64,000 bases of DNA from Lampris incognitus. Its lineage: Eukaryota > Chordata > Actinopteri > Lampriformes > Lampridae. The position numbers and the translations under genes are program-made. The DNA lies in contig NC_079211.1 of the NCBI RefSeq assembly GCF_029633865.1, positions 10,056,913-10,120,912 on the forward strand. Direction: 5' to 3'. Positions 22,910-64,000 of this stretch are shown here, in pieces. Each line of letters begins with the position of its first letter. The stretch's first letter is position 1. The notes below the pieces were generated by a model. It ran no database searches, had not been told where the DNA came from, and was given only the letters and a program-made list of their open reading frames with translations.

Positions 22910-23747
22910 GGCGGCTGTTGTTTTGCGCCGCATCCGACCGGGTATTTGAACGATCTAAACGCGCCCTTGGCCGTTACGTTGCGGTGAACGCATCTAATTG
23001 GTGGATAATCCTGCGTCCGTCTCATTCCAACACGTTCCCCGTCCAAACGAAGGGCAGACGGAGAAGGGCCGGAGGAAGTTAAACGTGAGAAAATCTGGGT
23101 CGGAGACTCTGTGGGCGGAAGTAGGAGGTCGGAGCTGTCGCCGAGAAGAAGAAAGAAAGAAGACGAAGAAGAAGAAGAAGCAGAAGAAGAAGAGATCAAA
23201 AATGAAAACAGAGCTCGCTCCGCGCCTGCTACAGCACTTGTTGATCCGGATTTGCGTCCAACGAGCCCTCGTCGGCGAACACCGCGGTCGGTGACAGCAC
23301 CGCCCGGTGGGATTTCGACCGTCCCGTCCCCCCCGTCCCCCTCCAACAAAGATCAGCGGCGCCTCGGACGATATTTGAGGGCGCACGACTTTACTTGACC
23401 GGCTGTGATCACTGACCGCAGGGGGGGGGGTTGTCATGTGAAATGGCATCGGGCAAATTAGCAATGCTAGCGTCGAGCTGATTAACCCGCTCGGCAGAAC
23501 CCCTCCACCCACCCCCACCCCCAACCCCACCGCCGTCAAACGACGCGGCCGTCCGGCACCATCCCCCCCCCCCGCCGCACGGTGCGATGACGTGCCATTC
23601 ACGGTTAACCACGTCGCAAACAGGTTAAGCTCTGCGAAATTCCCGGAAAGCTCGGCTGAGCTCGCCCGTCCCGGTCGCCGGGCTGTTGGGCTGTTTCGAC
23701 GCGGTGTGATTTTTGGTGGGGGAAGAGTGCGTTGGGCCGAGGGCGAC

Positions 23748-59079
<35,332 letters not shown>

Positions 59080-60501
59080 CGCCTGTGACCAATAGATTTC
59101 CTGGATTATCCTGATCGCTGCTGTAGCTGGAGAGCCATCTTGTCTCTCACAGAGAGATGTGGCCCCGGGAGTCTGTGATTTCACATGTAGAGCCTCTCAG
59201 ATGGTTGTAGCTAGCACTGACAGGCTGTAGACTGATGTAAAAGGTGGGTTAACTTAACATTCTCCACCTGCTGGTAGTTAGTCCTGAATGGCCTTGAGTT
59301 GAGCTGGTTTGGCTTGGTAGGGATCAGTTTTTTTCCCTGCTGCCCTAGAATTTACCAACTGGAATAATCAGAAAAATAATGGTTAACATTTGGCACTTAA
59401 AACTTAGCTTCTAACATGTATTTACCTTGTAAAAACTGTGATCAGATTTGTACATTGATAGAACAGGGTTCCTACAGGTCTGGAAATGTGGGCGTACTTG
59501 TCGAAAGTTGAGGTTTCATGATATCCAAGTTTTGGAGTTGCACTGGGGATGCGGAAACATACGGAAAAGAAATTGTTCCACTCTCTTTATGGACATGATT
59601 ATACCTTTTAAATCGCTGTGGACCACCTGTCATTCGATATATTGTGATATTCAATGTCGTGAAGAATACTTTTCAGCTATACAGTAATCGGACCTCATTG
59701 GCTGTCCCATGGTGATATTAGTTGCAGTGTAGAACAATATTCAGCTATGACGTGTTGTGATCAGGTTGATGGTCATATTGTGACATTTGGTGGTGATACG
59801 GTCTAGCCATGAGTCCTATTGCTCAGCCACTTTCAACAGACACGATCCCGAACGTCGGCCGAAATCTTGAAATCCAGTCAAGTCTGGGATTGTGAGATGA
59901 AGACTGCATGAGGAGTCCTGTGATGAAGCGATGCTTAAGTAACCAGATGGTTCATGTTATTAATATGACAAAATATTATCACGTAGCATAATTTAGTAGA
60001 AGTCTCCCCGGTGCAGAAGGGACTTCCCCCCCCTTTCTCCTTGGTGATAAATCTTTTAGTAACTTGTCGGTCTGCCAGACCACAAAATACAGTGATAATA
60101 TTGTAGTGAAGCTCGCCAAAGCATCTGGCCTTGCAACATCACACACAAAACTCATTGCTCATCCAAAACCACAGCAAACCAGTGTTATATGGAGCCAATT
60201 AATCTGCTGGCAGTCACAGCCGAAGTACAACTAATAGAACACATCCAAAAAGTAATCTGGAAAACAACTGGAAACGCACAGAATAACTAAGGGGCTTTTG
60301 GACTGTTTACCCTCCGAGGCGGGGAGTTAATGATTAGTTTTGTCTATGCGGAACAGTAGATGGTGATTTCTCAAAATACACGCCAGTTATGGCTCGATGT
60401 TTGTGACGGTGGGTTATCGTCTAATGTGGCTGATCAGTACGACAGACTGACCGGCTGCACTCCGAGTTCAGCTAAGCATTCGCTTGGTGGCTGTTGGTCA
60501 T

Positions 60502-60938
60502 CTTTTTGTTGGACGTTTTCCCTCCCTTTTTCTCCCCAATTATACCCGGCCAATTACCCCACTCTTCCAAGCCGTCCCGCTCGCTGCTCCACCCCCTCTG
60601 CTGATCCGGGAAGGGCTGCAGACTACCACATGCCTCCTCCGATACATGTGGAGTCGCCAGCCGCTTCTTGTCACCTGACAGTGAGGAGTTTCATCAGAGG
60701 GATGTAGCGCATGGGAGGATCACGCTACCCCCCCCCCCCCGAACAGGTGCCCCGACTGACCAGAGGAGGCGCTACTGCAGCGACCAGGACACATACCCAC
60801 ATCTGGCTTCCCACCCGCAGACACGGCCAATTGTGTCTGCAGGGACACCCGACCAAGCCAGAGGAAACATGGAGATTCGAATCGGCGATCCCCGTGTTGG
60901 TAGGCAACGGAATAGACCGCTGCGCTACCCGGACGCCC
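60502..60938 (-). repeat. SINE family A, copy 12, reverse, with TSD, in the 3' UTR
   Basis: On plus: CTCCCCAATTATACCCGGCC ... GAATCGGCGATCCCCGTG ... GCTACCCGGACGCCC. GTGGCTGTTGGTCAT (60487-60501) and GTGGCTGTTGATCAT (60939-60953) are the duplications, one mismatch. Confidence 0.95.
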
Positions 60939-63221
60939 GTGGCTGTTGATCATTTATCAGTGTGTCGCCGTCCGTCCACCGCAGTCTGGTAGCCACTGGT
61001 TCCCAGTTTGGATAGAAACAGACGGTGGGGTTGCCCAGCACAGAGCCTTCCCTGGTCTAGGAGCACCATCCATCGCCAAATACACAAATTCCTGGCCTCT
61101 ATGTACCCATTAGCTCCTCCTTTTAACCCTCAGCCGGTCCCCTTAGTAGTGTAAGCCTTGAAGGATATGACTCCTGCTCGAGCCATTCAAGAGTCTTAAT
61201 GTGAAGGGAGGAAGGTGCTTGTGATGGACTTAGAAGATGAACTTTTGATTCATCCGTCTCCTCAGTAAAACCTCCAGAAAATGTTTAAGTCTCATTTTGG
61301 TAGATGCTGTATTTCTTTGTCCTTTTTGCGTTTCTCTGCGGGTAGAGAAAGTGCTGCAACACCTTGGGGGTTGTCAGGAAGACTCTTTGTGGAAAGTACA
61401 CAGCGGCCTGTCTTGGAATGTTGCTTCGTGTTCCATAGAGAAGTCGATATTTCGGAGGTATGAGGATTTTACTTGACTGCGTGTTTGTGGAGGGCCGGCC
61501 CAGTAGGTTGACATCACATCCTACACCAGACACAGTGTTATATCACAACTTCCTGTTGAGCCCTGACACCCAAGGTTTCTGTCTATAGGACACAATGGTG
61601 GACCAGTCAAAACCTTCAAAATGTAGCGACTAACTAGGGCTGAGAGAAGAATGGGACTTCTTAATGGTGGCCGGTAGAGAAGACCAACCAAACAGTCACA
61701 TATAGAACTCGCTAACGTTTGACCGCTGTTCATTTTTCCCCACTGTTGAGGTTCATGTCTTCATCCCACAGAAACACACCGAGACATCTGTGACTGAAGG
61801 ACACGTGGACGTCTCAGACAGGAACAGATTATCTGAGTGACGCAAAACATTCAGATTTTCGAATTGAAGCACAGTTTTCATTGGTTGTCTCTGGAATTTG
61901 AGCAAGAAGGATTTTGTAGTAAATATACCAGCTGGTGATGTAGCTACTGATGTATTTGTTCTGTGTAAATAGCCTCCTTTGTCGTTACATGGTGCTAGTC
62001 TGTAACAGCGCTGGATAATACTGCCCTGCGTTAGACCGGCCGGGGTCACAGATCGTGTTCAGTCAAAGCCTTCAACCCACGAGGATGTTCTCGCCAGGTG
62101 CATAGACAGGAGGAGGTGCAGGGAGCCGTTGTATGTGCACCATCTCCCGTGGCTAGCTTAGTTTACTTCAGTAGAAGTTGTCTGCTTTGAAAGACCAAAG
62201 ATCTGAGAACTTGTCTTGTGTCTCTCCTTGGTAGAAGTCCTTCCTCACGTATATATCCTGCGTTAGTACTGTGTACAGTAATAGCCTTTGCAGAAGTCCT
62301 CCTGTAAGTGGTCACCGTGCTTGAGTGTTGGACACACTTCCTTCCTCGATGATTAAACGAGTGTTTCTTCACCAGCTCGATGCCGGTCAGTTTAGTGTAA
62401 ATCTGATGGCTGAACAACTCTTTAAGGGTGGGGCCAACCCGCCGCTGTAGAAAGTGGGACTTCTACAACCGCTCAGACTCCCCTCACATGGGAGACTGTT
62501 TGGCGGCATGTTTCCTGTAGTACACCGTGTGTACTCACTAGTGCATAGTTTAAACTGTATATATATATCAGATACTGTCGACAGTGTTTATTTCGTGCAT
62601 GAATTACCGCGGTTCTGCTTCGTCTCTTCATATCCGTCCATAATGGCAGATTTGAAAGCTGGCGTTCTCCACGGGCCCGTCATGAGGTGCCAGTCTCTTG
62701 TCCGCCGGCGCCGTTCTGCTGGGGGCTTCTTGTCCCTCAAACTGACAACATGCTGGTAATTCTGCCAAGTGCTACTCATGCCATGGAAATGCTAGCAGCT
62801 CCAAAGATGATAGTGAGAGAGGGTCACCACATTGTGTAAGATGCTGACAGCGACCAGGCCGGTGTCAGCAGCACCCCTGGTGGTAAAACGGGGCGGATCG
62901 TTGTGGAGGATTCGATGACATGTCATTTCGGTATCTAACGAGAACCGTCTGTGTGTAGCCCCTCACGTCTGTACAATAGTACCACACTAAGAACTGCGTA
63001 ACAATGCCTCAATGCCACAAGGTACTTTTTTTTTTCCCCTGTTGAACGAATGTTGCAGATGTGTGTTTGCGTTAGTTGTGCCTGTAGATGTGCGTCTGCC
63101 CTCCGCACCACAAACCCCCCTCGGCCCTGAGCTCCACTTAGTGCCTCATAGAAACGTTTCTACAACCTCAGTGCTTTGACCCGTGTGTGTCAGGTCATGG
63201 TCAACTGTCTGTTAGCTTGTC

Positions 63222-63225
<4 letters not shown>

Positions 63226-63279
<54 letters not shown>

Positions 63280-63387
63280 CTCTCCTGCCCATGTGGTGGT
63301 GTGTGCATGTGTGTATGTGTGTGTGTCTTTGCTGCGGTGGTGTATGTGTGTGCGTGTGTGTGTGTGTGTCTTTGCTGTCCATGCATT

Positions 63388-63435
<48 letters not shown>

Positions 63436-63460
63436 AGTGTGTCTTTGCTGTGGTGGTGTG
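63226..63460. repeat. (GT)n-rich stretch with short unique spacers
   Basis: Three GT runs separated by similar spacers containing TCTTTGCTG. Open frames here are repeat artefacts. Confidence 0.95.
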
Positions 63461-63777
63461 TGTGTGTGTGTCTGTGTGTCTTAATCTCGGCGTTTCCAGA
63501 CCCCGATGAACTGATGTGTCTCGAGAGCTCGGAGCTCAGCAGTTAGATTTTTTTTGTTTTTTTCTCATCAGCCGTAAATGAAGAAATATTATTTTTACTT
63601 GAGTTTTTATTGATTTTTAACGTCAAACTAAATAGATATGTATATTTTTGCAGACATTTTGTTTTAGTTTGAATTGTAAACCTTTAACTGTAAATTGCAC
63701 TAATTGTTTCAAACAAATGCTTTGAGGTGTAATGTTTGGTTTACTATGAATGTTGTCACAACTAAATCTATAGTATA

Positions 63778-63779
<2 letters not shown>

Positions 63780-63817
<38 letters not shown>
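63780..63817. repeat. (TA)n microsatellite
   Basis: Uninterrupted TA run about 60 bases before the polyadenylation signal. Confidence 0.95.
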
Positions 63818-63820
<3 letters not shown>

Positions 63821-63877
63821 GTCTAAATGACTAAATCAAAAGATGTTAAATGAAAAAAGTAATATGTATTTAATCAT

Positions 63878-63883
63878 AATAAA
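63878..63883 (+). promoter_or_regulatory. dgkq: Polyadenylation signal AATAAA
   Basis: Canonical hexamer followed within 20-35 bases by a T/GT-rich stretch (GTCTTGTTTCATGTC). It is the best candidate for the end of the dgkq transcript. Confidence 0.6.
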
Positions 63884-63941
63884 CCTAGTAAACTAAATGT
63901 CTTGTTTCATGTCATTCTTTACCGAGGGGCAGGTTTTGGAG

Positions 63942-63967
63942 TGACGTCACCGGGTGTGGGCGGGGCC
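63942..63967. promoter_or_regulatory. CRE plus GC box at the right edge
   Basis: TGACGTCA (63942-63949) is followed by GTGTGGGCGGGGCC (63954-63967), a Sp1/KLF-type GC box. It may be the start of a promoter for the next gene to the right. Confidence 0.45.
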
Positions 63968-64000
63968 AAGCGGTTGGCCTGATGTAAGGACCTGCATGAA

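Larger units (their letters stand above)
22600..23747 (+). promoter_or_regulatory. dgkq: Probable dgkq promoter and 5' UTR region
   Basis: CpG-rich sequence directly upstream of the dgkq start codon. It has two perfect TGACGTCA sites, a purine-rich GAAGAAG tract (23141-23196) and no TATA box at an obvious position. The transcription start is not determinable from sequence. The minus-strand open frame across it is a shadow. Confidence 0.5.
59080..63900 (+). other. dgkq: Probable dgkq 3' UTR
   Basis: About 4.8 kb from the stop codon to just past AATAAA at 63878. No recognisable second gene lies between. It holds a reverse SINE (60502-60938), a (GT)n-rich stretch (63226-63460) and (TA)n at 63780-63817. 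An upstream ATTAAA (62351) could give a shorter transcript. The extent is inferred, not proven. Confidence 0.55.

Overview
The window looks like nuclear DNA of a ray-finned (teleost) fish. It has one intron-rich protein-coding gene, very many CA/GT, GA/CT and TA microsatellites, and fish-type interspersed repeats: tRNA-derived SINEs (one DANA/Mermaid-like), L2-, Rex1- and RTE-type LINE fragments, a Penelope-like fragment, hAT-like elements and a Helitron. No bacterial or viral gene was recognised.

The main gene is a diacylglycerol kinase theta orthologue (dgkq) on the plus strand. I could assemble 23 coding exons from 23748 to 59079. All join in frame at GT-AG introns and give a 928-residue product: three N-terminal C1 domains, a Ras-associating region, the DAGK catalytic domain with GGDG and PLGTGND motifs, the accessory domain and a short basic tail. 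A long 3' UTR follows, with an AATAAA near 63878. The enzyme converts diacylglycerol to phosphatidic acid. A CpG-rich promoter region with two perfect TGACGTCA (CRE) sites lies upstream.

On the minus strand, 11060-11156 is a first coding exon of an MGAT4-family N-acetylglucosaminyltransferase (best match by memory: mgat4b). It encodes the short cytosolic tail and the membrane anchor, inside a CpG-rich region. No further exon of it was recognised in 1-11059, so that stretch is probably its first intron. The two genes point away from each other, about 12.6 kb apart.

Layout: 1-11 kb is repeat-rich (large 65-bp minisatellite 3740-6214, 41-bp and 30-bp minisatellites, microsatellites). 11-23 kb is intergenic with SINEs, RTE, Penelope-like and L2 remnants and small tRNA-like elements. 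23.7-59 kb is dgkq, its introns filled by SINEs, a hAT-like element with perfect 8-bp target duplications, a Helitron nested in another element, two RTE and two other LINE fragments, and an odd inverted-repeat element inside a TA microsatellite. 59-63.9 kb is the 3' UTR with a reverse SINE. The last 60 bases hold a CRE and a GC box that may begin another promoter.

The observations most worth a second look are: (1) microsatellites abutting the 3' splice sites of about nine dgkq introns, with a tandem acceptor at exon 20; (2) the 35823-36280 element, with hammerhead-like arms that show a compensatory base-pair change and an internal tRNA-Trp 3' half ending in CCA; (3) a single diverged inverted copy of the 65-bp minisatellite unit in dgkq intron 7, 30 kb away. 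No clearly new multi-gene system was found.
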